Program-made: the position numbers and the translations under genes
NCBI GenBank assembly: GCA_965221295.1
Contig: OZ244879.1
Location: forward strand, 1,364,001-1,428,000
Source: Bin87 sp965221295
Lineage (GTDB): Bacteria; Chloroflexota; Dehalococcoidia; Lucifugimonadales; UBA3495
Length of the DNA stretch: 64,000 bases
Direction of reading: 5' to 3'
Part shown: positions 35,617 through 44,811 of the stretch, piece by piece
How positions within the stretch are numbered: position 1 is the first letter of the stretch
Layout of the letters: the number at the start of each line of letters is the position of its first letter
The notes under the pieces: model-generated
What the model saw: only the letters and a program-made list of their open reading frames with translations
Database searches by the model: none
What the model was told of the DNA's origin: nothing

Positions 35617-37812
35617 CCCTACTGTCATTGCGAGGAGCGCCAGCGACGCGGCAATCCCGATGGGATGGGAACGGCCGTTGGGGTCGGAGGCGGAGGGAGG
35701 AGCGCCGCGCGTTGTGGTCGTCGGGATTGCCACGGCCTTCGGCCTCGCAATGACAGTGGGGTAGGGGTCTCGCGATGACAGTGGGGTAGGGGTCTCGCAA
35801 TGACAGTAGGGCAAAGCGCCATCCGCCCTCTGTCATTGCGAGCGCAGCGCGGCAATCTCGCGTGGGACGGGAACGGCCGTTGGGGCCGGGGGCCGCGCGC
35901 CGCGCGTTGTGGTCGTCGGGATTGCCACGGCCTTCGGCCTCGCAATGACAGTGGGGTAGGGGTCTCGCAATGACAGTAGGGCAAAGAGCCATCCGCCCTC
36001 TGTCATTGCGAGCGCAGCGCGGCAATCTCGCGTGGGACGGGAACGGCCGTTGGAGCCGGGGGCGGAGCGCCGCGCGTTGTGGTCGTCGAGATTGCCACGG
36101 CCTTCGGCCTCGCAATGACAGTGGGGTAGGGGTCGCGCAATGACAGTGGGGTAGGGGTCTCGCAATGACAGTGGGGTAGGGGTCTCGCAATGACAGTAGG
36201 GCAAAGAGCCATCCGCCCTCTGTCATTGCGAGCGCAGCGCGGCAATCTCGCGTGGGACGGGAACGGCCGTTGGAGCCGGGGGCGGAGCGCCGCGCGTTGT
36301 GGTCGTCGAGATTGCCACGGCCTTCGGCCTCGCAATGACAGTGGGGTAGGGGTCTCGCAATGACAGTGGGGTAGGGGTCGCGCAATGACAGTGGGGTAGG
36401 GGTCTCGCAATGACAGTAGAGTAGGGGTCTCGCAATGACAGTAGGGCAAAGCGCCATCCGCCCTCTGTCATTGCGAGCGCAGCGCGGCAATCTCGCGTGG
36501 GACGGGAACGGCCGTTGGGGTCGGAGGCGGAGGGAGGAGCGCCGCGCGTTGTGGTCGTCGAGATTGCCACGGCCTTCGGCCTCGCAATGACAGTGGGGTA
36601 GGGGTCTCGCAATGACAGTGGGGTAGGGGTCGCGCAATGACAGTGGGGTAGGGGTCTCGCAATGACAGTAGAGTAGGGGTCTCGCAATGACAGTAGGGCA
36701 AAGCGCCATCCGCCCTCTGTCATTGCGAGCGCAGCGCGGCAATCTCGCGTGGGACGGGAACGGCCGTTGGGGTCGGAGGCGGAGGGAGGAGCGCCGCGCG
36801 TTGTGGTCGTCGAGATTGCCACGGCCTTCGGCCTCGCAATGACAGTGGGGTAGGGGTCTCGCAATGACAGTAGGGCAAAGAGCCATCCGCCCTCTGTCAT
36901 TGCGAGCGCAGCGCGGCAATCCCGACGGGAAGGGAACGGCCGTTGGGGCAGGAAGCGGAGGGAGGAGCGCCGCGCGTTGTGGTCGTCGGGATTGCCACGG
37001 CCTTCGGCCTCGCAATGACAGTGGGGTAGGGGTCTCGCAATGACAGTAGGGCAAAGAGCCATCCGCCCTCTGTCATTGCGAGCGCAGCGCGGCAATCTCG
37101 ATGGGATGGGAACGGCCGTTGGGGTCGGAGGCGGAGGGCGGAGCGCCGCGCGTTGTGGTCGTCGAGATTGCCACGGCCTTCGGCCTCGCAATGACAGTGA
37201 GGTAGGGGTCTCGCAATGACAGTAGGGCAAAGCGCCATCCGCCCTCTGTCATTGCGAGCGCGGCGCGGCAATCTCGATGGGATGGGAACGGCCGTTGGAG
37301 CCGGGGGAGGGCGGAGCGCCGCGCGTTGTGGTCGCCGAGATTGCCACGGCCTTCGGCCTCGCAATGACAGTAGGGTAGGTGTCTCGCAATGATAGTAGGG
37401 TAGGGGTCTCGCAATGACAGTAGGGCAAAGCGCCATCCGCCCTCTGTCATTGCGAGCGCAGCGCGGCAATCTCGCGTGGGACGGGAACGGCCGTTGGGGC
37501 CGGAGGCGGAGGGCGGAGCGCCGCGCGTTGTGGTCGTCGAGATTGCCACGGCCTTCGGCCTCGCAATGACAGTGGGGTAGGGGTCTCGCAATGACAGTAG
37601 GGTAGGGATCTCGCAATGACAATAGGGCAAAGAGCCACCCGCCCTCTGTCATTGCGAGCGCAGCGCGGCAATCTCGACGGGATGGGAACGGCCGTTGGGG
37701 CCGGGGGCCGCGCGGCGCGCGTTGTGGTCGTCGAGATTGCCACGGCCTTCGGCCTCGCAATGACAGTGGGGTAGGGGGTCTTGCATTGACAGTTGGGGTA
37801 GGGGGTCTTGCA
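35617..37812. repeat. Nested repeat array 1 (about 11 inverted-repeat elements plus 25-bp satellites)
   Basis: Eleven copies of an element of about 130 bp begin near 35622, 35830, 36000, 36225, 36466, 36718, 36895, 37069, 37248, 37446 and 37648. Most left ends read CATTGCGAGCGCAGCGCGG and right ends ACGGCCTTCGGCCTCGCAATG; a conserved AACGGCCGTT lies inside. The first copy has a variant left end. Spacers are runs of a 25-bp unit (CGCAATGACAGTGGGGTAGG plus GGTCT). Blocks around 36351-36466 and 36602-36717 are nearly identical, 251 bp apart, so part arose by segmental duplication. Long open frames through it are artefacts. Confidence 0.95.
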
Positions 37813-37856
37813 TTGACAGTTGGGGGGCGTCATTGCCGCGGCGGCGCTGCTCAAGC

Positions 37857-38303
37857 CTACGCAGGCCGCCAGCGCAAACGAGCTCCGACTGCCACGAAAC
37901 CGGCGCGGCGGTAAAACGCAATCTGTCGCTCGCCTTCGTAGGGTGTGCCCAACTCAACGGCGCTGCATCCGTTGGACGCGGCGTGTTCCAGGGCGAACCG
38001 CAGCAGACCCATTCCAACTGCGGCGCTGCGAGCCTCGGGAGTTACGTACATCTCCTGGATGATCGCGTAGCGACCCCGAGTGCGTATGGCCTGCAGGTAT
38101 GAAACCGTGCAGACGCCGATGATCGCCCCGCCCTCTTCGCTCACTGCAATGAATCCATCCCCTTCGCCGGCGATCAACCGATCATAGACCGGCGCCATTT
38201 CGTCGGGCGACGGCGGCGTCCCTCCCAGTTCCGTTAGCAATCGCCCCACCAGTCGCGTGGCGGCGTCGCGGTCGGCCGGCCGGGCTAATCTGGCGATTGG
38301 CAT
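37857..38303 (-). CDS. GNAT-family N-acetyltransferase
   Basis: A 148-aa protein: 'ARPADRDAATRLVGRLLTEL', 'IIGVCTVSYLQAIRTRGRYA', 'IQEMYVTPEARSAAVGMGLL' (acetyl-CoA-binding region; the usual Q/R-x-x-G-x-G/A is weakly kept) and 'VELGTPYEGERQIAFYRRAGF'. The acceptor is unknown. It lies between repeat array 1 and a DUF1801 gene, 13 bp from the latter. Confidence 0.88.
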   Translation of the reverse strand: MPIARLARPADRDAATRLVGRLLTELGGTPPSPDEMAPVYDRLIAGEGDGFIAVSEEGGAIIGVCTVSYLQAIRTRGRYAIIQEMYVTPEARSAAVGMGLLRFALEHAASNGCSAVELGTPYEGERQIAFYRRAGFVAVGARLRWRPA

Positions 38304-38316
38304 GACGGCGGACGGT

Positions 38317-38886
38317 TTAGAAACCCTTCCAGCCAGGTATCGCGGCCGACTGGCGCACCCACTCGATCATCCGCTCCTCCAGTTCGCGACCTTCGCCATC
38401 GGAGCCTTCGCCATCGGAGCCCTCACCAGCCGAGCCTTCACCGTCCAAATCATTAGGGCCCAGCTGGCCTTCGTAGATGTTGACCCAACGGGAATCGGGG
38501 TCCTTGCCCGCTTCCGGCGGTGGCGGATCCAACGAAGCGCCGTTCAAAAAGGTCACCTTCACGTAACGGGTGAAGACATGGACGCTGGCAAACCATCCCT
38601 GCCCTGCAATGCCATAGAAGGGAGAATTCCAACGCACCGCCTTGCGCGCGTCGGGGACGGTTTGCATGATGAGGGTGTCCAAGCGCCGGCCAACGTCGCG
38701 CTTCCAGCCCGGCATTGCGGCTATGTAGGCCTGCACCGGGGCGTCCCCGTCGCCTTTGGCGATCTGCGGGTTGCCGCCGGAGAGCAGAACCGGGGGCGCG
38801 CCGGCGGTTGCCTCGTCTGGGCGCTGGGCAGCATCCCCCTGCCTTGGATTTCTTGATCGAGTCAAGGAATCTCTCCAGTCAATCAC
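38317..38886 (-). CDS. DUF1801-domain protein with acidic Gly/Glu repeat
   Basis: A 189-aa protein. The core 'VQAYIAAMPGWKRDVGRRLD', VPDARKAVRWNSPFYG and GWFASVHVFTRYVKVTFL matches DUF1801 proteins (YdhG-like), whose function is unknown. Near the C-terminus a low-complexity stretch (GEGSAGEGSDGEGSDGEG) interrupts the domain before a final 'ELEERMIEWVRQSAAIPGW'. The stretch is encoded by a short tandem repeat near 38390-38440. Confidence 0.82.
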   Translation of the reverse strand: MIDWRDSLTRSRNPRQGDAAQRPDEATAGAPPVLLSGGNPQIAKGDGDAPVQAYIAAMPGWKRDVGRRLDTLIMQTVPDARKAVRWNSPFYGIAGQGWFASVHVFTRYVKVTFLNGASLDPPPPEAGKDPDSRWVNIYEGQLGPNDLDGEGSAGEGSDGEGSDGEGRELEERMIEWVRQSAAIPGWKGF

Positions 38887-38980
38887 TGGCTTGGCGCAAT
38901 CGGCAGGCCACGTCGCATCAGCCGCCGTCGGGGTGGCCTGTATCAGTGTGGTTTCCCAGTATCAGTAGGGATGCAACGGA

Positions 38981-39057
38981 TGGTGGGCGATGGTGGACTC
39001 GAACCACCGACCTCTTGCGTGTCGAGCAAGTACTCTAACCAACTGAGCTAATCGCCC
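38981..39057 (-). tRNA. tRNA-Val (GAC) with C33
   Basis: Acceptor GGGCGAT/ATCGCCC, D-arm GCTC..GAGT, T-arm CGGTGGTTCGAGTCCACC-like, and CCA encoded. The anticodon arm is CTTGC-TCGACAC-GCAAG, which puts GAC at positions 34-36 and a C at position 33, where U is nearly universal. Fold and length (77 nt with CCA) are otherwise normal. Confidence 0.88.
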
Positions 39058-39242
39058 TTGTACCGATGACGATAGTAACACACCGCTCGCCATCCATTCA
39101 ACAACATGACCGGTCAACAACATCACCGGCGGTTGAGGCAGGCATGGTTCATCTAGCGCGGGTGCGCCAGCGCCGCATCAGCGACAACGCGGGCTCCGTG
39201 TGAGAAGCCCACATCCCTGGGCCACGGAGCAACGGAACGACG

Positions 39243-39273
39243 GGAGGCGTCGCCGGCGAACGGCGACGCCTCC
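39243..39273 (-). terminator. Hairpin downstream of the giant GLUG gene
   Basis: A perfect 13-bp stem GGAGGCGTCGCCG / CGGCGACGCCTCC with a 5-base loop, 27 bp beyond the stop of the giant gene on the minus strand. The following sequence (CGTCGTTCCG) is only moderately T-rich. A second, imperfect GCTCCGTG/CACGGAGC hairpin lies at about 39190-39230. Confidence 0.6.
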
Positions 39274-39299
39274 GCGTCAGGTTGGCTACTCCACCGGCG

Positions 39300-42200
39300 C
39301 TACGGCAGCGTTGGGTAGTCCGTCGCGGTACCGAAGTCCCACACCGTGTCGTCCCAGTTGACGTAGATGCCCGTCGCCGTTGTGGGCGTCTGCAATTCCG
39401 TGGTGGTCTTGCCGTCGCCGCAGCCGGTGGTGGTGATACCGCTGGTCGTGGTATCCCAGTAGCTGTCGGTGCAGGTCCCGGCGTCCAGGCCGACCAGGCC
39501 GCCCGCGCTGTAACTGGTCGTGGTAACCGATCCGGTTGCGTAGCTGTCTTCGACTGTGCCGAAGTGGTTGCCAACCAAGCCGCCGGAACGGCCGTCCCCG
39601 GCCACGTTGCCGGTGGCGTAGCTGGAGCTGACGCTGGCGAAGTTCATGCCGACCAGGCCGCCGCCGGACCCTCCCGTAACGTCGCCGGTCGCGTAGCTCG
39701 CCACGATGCTCCCACTCGATTGGTTTTGCCCAACCAGTCCTCCTGCGGAATTGTGGTTGGTGGACACCGCCACCGCAGCTGAGCTCCCGGTGATCGTGCC
39801 ATGGTTGGCGCCGACCAGTCCGCCGGGGATGGAATTGCCAGCGACCACTCCGGCCGCGCTGCTTCCGTCAATCGTTCCCATGTTGTAACCCACCAGCGAG
39901 CCGGCTCCAGTGGCGCCGGTAACGTTAACGCCCGTGAGGTTAACGTCTTTGATGGCAGCGTCAGAGAGTCCGAACAGCCCCACCGATCCCTCGTTGGGAC
40001 GGTTGATGAACAGGTTGCTCAGCGTGTGGCCGTTCCCGTCAAACGTCGCGTTGAAGAAGAAGAAGAAAGGTTCCCAGCCCTCGCCGTTGTTCCAGTAGGC
40101 GTCGTCGCTGTCGGCGGCGCCGTCCCCGTCGGTGTCGAAGTCCATGTCGCCGGTCAGCTCGTAGCCGACGCAGCCGCTGCTGGGGCAGCCCATGCCCACC
40201 ACGGGCGTGTCGAACGCCGCCTCGTAACCCGCCGGGTTGACGAGTACCGGGTTGTAGCTGCCGGCGCTGCTGACGCCGTCGCCGTCCGGATCCCAACGCA
40301 TTGCGTTGAGCTGCGCCAGGTTGGCGATCTCGATCAGGCCGTCGTTGTCCACATCGTAGTCAGTGCCGCTGCGTTGGTCCCCAAACTCCTCCCAGGTGGC
40401 GGTTCCGTCGCCGTCCCAGTCGGCCTTCAGCGCCGGGTATTGGGTCGCGTTGCCGAAGTCCCAGACGCTGGCGGAGTAATTGGCGTAGATGCCCGTGGCC
40501 GACGTGGGGTTCTGCATCTGGGCGGTGGTTTGGCCCGTGCCGCAGGCGCTGTAGGTGGCGCCGGTGGCCTCGGTGTCCCAGACGCTGTCCGGGCATGTCG
40601 AGTCGGGCAACACCGCGACCATGGCGACCCCGCCGTAAGTCGGCGTGCCTCCGGTGAGTAGTCCGGTGGCAAAGGTCCGTCGGGCCACGTTCTCCCCGTT
40701 GGTTCGATCGAACAGGTGATTGTTGTGGCCCACCACGCCGCCGAAATCGGAGTACCCGTTGACCGGCCCGGCGGCGTAGCTGTCTTCAATGGTCCCCATG
40801 TTGCGCCCGGCCACACCACCGGCGCGCCAAGCGCCATTGATTGTGGCGGTGGCGTAGCTGACCTTGATCACCGAGCCGGGCCGGTTTTCTCCGGCCAGGG
40901 CGCCGGACAGATTCGCCGACGCGATCTCGCCCGTGACGTAGCTGCGCTCGATGGTTCCCTCGTTGTAACCGACCACGCCGGCAACCCAATGAGAACCGGT
41001 AACGTCAACATCGTCCAGGCCGAGGTCGCTCACCGAGCCGGCGCTGGTAAGCGAGCCCAACAGGGCGATCCGGTCCCCGGTGTCATCGTTGTTGTCAACG
41101 TTGACGCGATTGATGAACAGGTTGGCGATGGTATGGCCATCGCCATCCAGCGTTGCCGCGTAGGCGTCGATGGGATCCCAGCCTGAGCCTTCGTTCCAGA
41201 AGGCGTCGCCGCTGTCCGCCGTGTCGTCTCCGTTGGTGTCGAAGTCCAGGTTGGCGACCAGTTCGTGTCCCGTGCACCCGGCGCTGGGGCACTTGGAGCC
41301 CGAGGGCGTGTGCCGGAAGCCCGCCCGGTAGGCGTCCTCGTTGCCGGCCGACGGGGTTCCGTCGCCGTCCAGGTCCCAGCGCACGGCGTTCAACTGGTGA
41401 ACGTCCGAGATGTCCACCAAGCCGTCGCCGTCGCCGTCCTGCAGGAAGGGCAGCTGTTCGCCGAACTCCCGCCAGGTGGCGGTTCCGTCGCCGTCCCAGT
41501 CGGCCTTCAGCGCCGGATACTGCCCGTCGCCGGTGGCCCAACCAGTGTCGTCCCACTGGGCGTAGAGGTTGGCGGATGACTTGGCCGCCGCCAGCTCGGC
41601 GGTGGTCTTGCCGGTTCCGCACCCGCTGGTGGCGAGGCCGCTGGTTTCAGTGTCCCAGTAGCTGTTCTCGCAGGTTCCAGAGTCGTTCTTGCCCACGAGG
41701 CCACCGTTGTCCGTGACGCCCGTAACGTCGCCGGTGGAGTAGCTCTGACGGACGGCGCCCGTGGCGGCGTTCTCGCCAACCAGGCCGCCGACCTGATCGT
41801 CGCCGGTGACGGCGCCCGTGGCGTAGCCCCGCTCGACGGTTCCTTGATTCAGACCCGCCAGGCCGCCCACCTGGTCAGCCGATCCAGTAACGGACGCTGT
41901 GCTGTACGACTGGCGCGTGGTCGCCCCGCTGGAGTTCTGACCCACCAGGCCGCCAACGTCGTCATCGCCCTCGACCTCGCCGGAGACGTAAATCCGCTGG
42001 ATGGCGCCGGCGTTCTTGCCGGCCAACCCGCCCACGGCAGCGTTGCCGGTGACGTCCACGTCGGCCAGGCCGATGTCCCGCGCCGTGGCCGCGCTGGTCA
42101 GCGAGCCGAACAGCCCCACGTCGTCGGCGCTGTCGCGGTCGATGAACAGGTTGCTGATGGTGTGGGCGTTGCCGTCGAAGGTTGCCGCGTAGTTGGCGAT

Positions 42201-44690
42201 GGGCGCCCAGCCCGAGCCGCTGTTCCAGTAGTCGTCGGCGCTGGTGATGTCGCCGTCGCCGCTGGTGTCGAAGTCCAGGTCCGCCACCAGCTCGTAGCCG
42301 GAGCAGCCGGCGCTGGGGCAGCCCAATCCTGGGGCAGGATTGGGGAAGGCCGCTTCGTAGTTCGGCTGATCAGCGGCAGCCACAGAGCCGTCGCCGTCCA
42401 GGTCCCAGCGCATGGCGTTGAGCTGGGCCAGGTTGGACACTTCCAGCAGGCCGTCGCCGTCGGAGTCGTACTCGACGAGTACCGGGTCCTGGACGCCGAA
42501 CTCCTGCCAGGTGGCCGTCCCGTCGCCGTCCCAGTCGGTCTTGAGCGCCGGGTACTGCAGTAGGGCAAAGTCCCAGACATCGGAGTCCCAGTTGGAGTAT
42601 AAATTCGTCGCCGTCTTGGCCACCGCCATTTCGGACGTGGTCTTGCCGGTTCCGCAATCGCTGTTGGTCTTGCCGCTGGTGTCCGTATCCCAGTAGTTGC
42701 GCGAGCAACTGCCGCCAGAGTTTAGGCCCACCAGCCCGCCATTGGATGCAGACGTACCCAAGATTTCTCCTCTGGCATAGTTCTCGGTGATGGCCCCGTC
42801 AAAATTGTCTCCAATCAACCCGCCGCCGGCATTAGTCGACGACACGGTACCGGTGGCGTAGCTGTCTTCGACATCGCTATAGCTCTGCCCGGCCAACCCG
42901 CCCACAAAATGGCGACCAGCAACGTCCGCGTGTGAGTAGCTATGCTTGACTGATGCGTCATCCCAGACCTCACCGACCAGACCGCCGACGCTATCGTTGG
43001 TTCCGTTGACGGTCCCCGTCGAGAAGCTGCGCTCCACGTGTCCGAAGAGACGACCAACCAGCGCGCCGACTGACGTCATTCCGGTTACGTTCACGTTCAC
43101 CAAGCCCAGGTCTCGGATTGTACCGTCGCCAGCTAGCAAGCTGAACAGAGCCACGTAGGTAGCCGTCGAGTTATCGATGAACAGATTGTGGATGGTGTGG
43201 CCGTTGCCGTCGAAGGTCGCCGCGTAATCGGCTATCGCATACCAGCCATAACCGCCGTTCCAGTAGTCATCGTTGGAATCGATCACGCCGTCGCCGTTGG
43301 TGTCGAAGTCCAGGTCCGCGGTCAGCTCGTAGCCGTTGCAGCCGGTGGGGCACGGGTAGCTGCCCGGCGGGAAGGCGTTGCGGTAGCTGGCCCCGTTGGA
43401 CGACGGGGAGCCGTTGCCGTCCAGGTCCCAGCGCATGGCGTTCAGCTGCTGTAGGCTGGACACGTCAATCAGGCTGTCGTTATCCGCGTTGTTGTCGGGG
43501 CGCTGGTCCCCGAATTCCTGCCAAGTGGCGGTCCCGTCGCCGTTGAAGTCCACCACCAGCGCCGGGTACTGCTGATCGGAGCCGAAGTCCCACACCGCGG
43601 CGTCCCAGTTTGCATAGATGCCCGTCGCCGATGTGGGGGCCTTCATCTGTCCGGTGGTCTTGCCGGCGCCGCAGGCGCTTTCGCTCTTGCCAGAGACTTC
43701 AGTATCCCAGTAGCTGTCTGGGCAGTTAGCTGTCGTTTGATGGTGGTACCCAAGCAGACCGCCGCTTTGACGTTGGGCGCTGACGATTACCGCCGCATAG
43801 CTCTCGTCTATGGGAGTTCCGTCGTAACGGGATTCTCCCACCAGCCCGCCGCTACGGCCGTAATTGGTGGCCCGGGCTCTTCCAATTGCGTAGCTCTGCT
43901 TGATCGTCTCCCTCGACCCGTGGCTACCGACCAGTCCGGCGGCGCGCTCGGCAATGAAATGGATGGCATTGACCGATCCGATGAAGTAGCTCTGCTCGAT
44001 ACCGCCACCGCCGCTGGTGGAGCTTTGGGACTGACCTACCAATCCGCCAACCCCGACATCCCCTCTCAATGTGCCCGTGGCGTAGCTTCGCTCGATCTTC
44101 CCGCGTTCTTTTGTTCCAACCAGGGCGCCCACCCAGTCGTCCCCGTGGATGTCAACGTCAATCAGGCCGATATTCTTGATTACGGCGCTTGAATCGCTCC
44201 GGCCAAACAGGCCCAGGTTATCTCTACCCTGATCGTTGTTGTAATCGTCGATGAACAGGTTGCTGATGGTGTGGCCGTTGCCGTGGAAGGTGGTGGACAG
44301 GGTGCTGGGGCTGTCCCAGCCCTTGCCGTTGTTCCAGTAGGTATCGCCCGAGTCCGCCTGGCCGTTGTTGTTGGTGTCGAAGTCCAGGTCGGCGGTCAGC
44401 TCGTAGCCGTCGCAGCCGGAGCTGGGGCAGCCCATGCCGCTGACGGCGTTGGGGAAGGCGGCGTCGTAGTTCGCCTGGTTCCCGGAGGACACGGAGCCGT
44501 CGCCGTCCATGTCCCAGCGCATGGCGTTGAGCTGGGCCAGGTTGCCGATCTCGATCAGGCCGTCATTGTCTGAGTCGTAATCGGTCGATGACTGGGCAAA
44601 GACCTGGGTTCCGACTGAGAGGGCGGCCACCGTCGCGGCCACGGCTACGATTATCGCCAATCCGGGGAGTATCAGAAAACGCCGACGCAT
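39300..44690 (-). CDS. Giant secreted five-module GLUG-repeat protein
   Basis: A 1796-aa protein. The signal peptide 'RRRFLILPGLAIIVAVAA' ends near VFAQS. Five tandem modules of about 340-363 aa begin near residues 37, 400, 739, 1082 and 1444, each with a Ca-loop-like opening (DSDNDGLIEI), LAQLNAMRWD, 'DLDFDTNGDG', and GNGHTI..LFI. GLUG-type repeats follow (GGLVGQN..., SYATGTV), then CPxSYWDTE..S and a close (YPALKADWDGDGTATWQEFG). The domain resembles GLUG/beta-helix regions of surface adhesins. No anchor or sorting motif is seen at the C-terminus (TATDYPTLP). The ATG at 44688-44690 has GGAG 6 bases upstream. Confidence 0.92.
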   Translation of the reverse strand: MRRRFLILPGLAIIVAVAATVAALSVGTQVFAQSSTDYDSDNDGLIEIGNLAQLNAMRWDMDGDGSVSSGNQANYDAAFPNAVSGMGCPSSGCDGYELTADLDFDTNNNGQADSGDTYWNNGKGWDSPSTLSTTFHGNGHTISNLFIDDYNNDQGRDNLGLFGRSDSSAVIKNIGLIDVDIHGDDWVGALVGTKERGKIERSYATGTLRGDVGVGGLVGQSQSSTSGGGGIEQSYFIGSVNAIHFIAERAAGLVGSHGSRETIKQSYAIGRARATNYGRSGGLVGESRYDGTPIDESYAAVIVSAQRQSGGLLGYHHQTTANCPDSYWDTEVSGKSESACGAGKTTGQMKAPTSATGIYANWDAAVWDFGSDQQYPALVVDFNGDGTATWQEFGDQRPDNNADNDSLIDVSSLQQLNAMRWDLDGNGSPSSNGASYRNAFPPGSYPCPTGCNGYELTADLDFDTNGDGVIDSNDDYWNGGYGWYAIADYAATFDGNGHTIHNLFIDNSTATYVALFSLLAGDGTIRDLGLVNVNVTGMTSVGALVGRLFGHVERSFSTGTVNGTNDSVGGLVGEVWDDASVKHSYSHADVAGRHFVGGLAGQSYSDVEDSYATGTVSSTNAGGGLIGDNFDGAITENYARGEILGTSASNGGLVGLNSGGSCSRNYWDTDTSGKTNSDCGTGKTTSEMAVAKTATNLYSNWDSDVWDFALLQYPALKTDWDGDGTATWQEFGVQDPVLVEYDSDGDGLLEVSNLAQLNAMRWDLDGDGSVAAADQPNYEAAFPNPAPGLGCPSAGCSGYELVADLDFDTSGDGDITSADDYWNSGSGWAPIANYAATFDGNAHTISNLFIDRDSADDVGLFGSLTSAATARDIGLADVDVTGNAAVGGLAGKNAGAIQRIYVSGEVEGDDDVGGLVGQNSSGATTRQSYSTASVTGSADQVGGLAGLNQGTVERGYATGAVTGDDQVGGLVGENAATGAVRQSYSTGDVTGVTDNGGLVGKNDSGTCENSYWDTETSGLATSGCGTGKTTAELAAAKSSANLYAQWDDTGWATGDGQYPALKADWDGDGTATWREFGEQLPFLQDGDGDGLVDISDVHQLNAVRWDLDGDGTPSAGNEDAYRAGFRHTPSGSKCPSAGCTGHELVANLDFDTNGDDTADSGDAFWNEGSGWDPIDAYAATLDGDGHTIANLFINRVNVDNNDDTGDRIALLGSLTSAGSVSDLGLDDVDVTGSHWVAGVVGYNEGTIERSYVTGEIASANLSGALAGENRPGSVIKVSYATATINGAWRAGGVAGRNMGTIEDSYAAGPVNGYSDFGGVVGHNNHLFDRTNGENVARRTFATGLLTGGTPTYGGVAMVAVLPDSTCPDSVWDTEATGATYSACGTGQTTAQMQNPTSATGIYANYSASVWDFGNATQYPALKADWDGDGTATWEEFGDQRSGTDYDVDNDGLIEIANLAQLNAMRWDPDGDGVSSAGSYNPVLVNPAGYEAAFDTPVVGMGCPSSGCVGYELTGDMDFDTDGDGAADSDDAYWNNGEGWEPFFFFFNATFDGNGHTLSNLFINRPNEGSVGLFGLSDAAIKDVNLTGVNVTGATGAGSLVGYNMGTIDGSSAAGVVAGNSIPGGLVGANHGTITGSSAAVAVSTNHNSAGGLVGQNQSSGSIVASYATGDVTGGSGGGLVGMNFASVSSSYATGNVAGDGRSGGLVGNHFGTVEDSYATGSVTTTSYSAGGLVGLDAGTCTDSYWDTTTSGITTTGCGDGKTTTELQTPTTATGIYVNWDDTVWDFGTATDYPTLP

Positions 44691-44700
44691 AATGTTCTCC

Positions 44701-44736
44701 ATTGGTTCGGTTAGCTGCATTGGTTCGGTTAGCTGC
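44701..44736. repeat. 18-bp tandem duplication upstream of the giant gene
   Basis: ATTGGTTCGGTTAGCTGC occurs twice in direct tandem (44701-44718 and 44719-44736), starting 11 bp upstream of the giant gene's start codon. It covers the 5' untranslated region and creates an in-frame MQLTEP repeat if an earlier start is used. Confidence 0.9.
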
Positions 44737-44811
44737 CGAGATGCAACAGGCAAGTCGCCCGCCAGCGTATAACAAAGCCACGCCCAAAAGTCAACAAGCG
44801 TTCATGTTAAC

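Noticed and set aside
35617..37812. Possible CRISPR array
   Set aside because: Units are palindromic elements of about 130 bp plus 25-bp satellites. Spacers are not unique 30-40 bp sequences, and no cas genes are nearby.
35597..37854. Long overlapping open frames (up to 485 codons) rich in CHCEAEGRGNL-type repeats on the minus strand
   Set aside because: They are translations of the repeat array: the same peptide recurs with the repeat period, there is no ribosome binding site, and the frames open only because the repeat lacks stops.
39801..43057. Plus-strand frames (up to 286 codons) over the giant gene
   Set aside because: They are antisense to a repetitive, GC-rich gene and mirror its module repeats.
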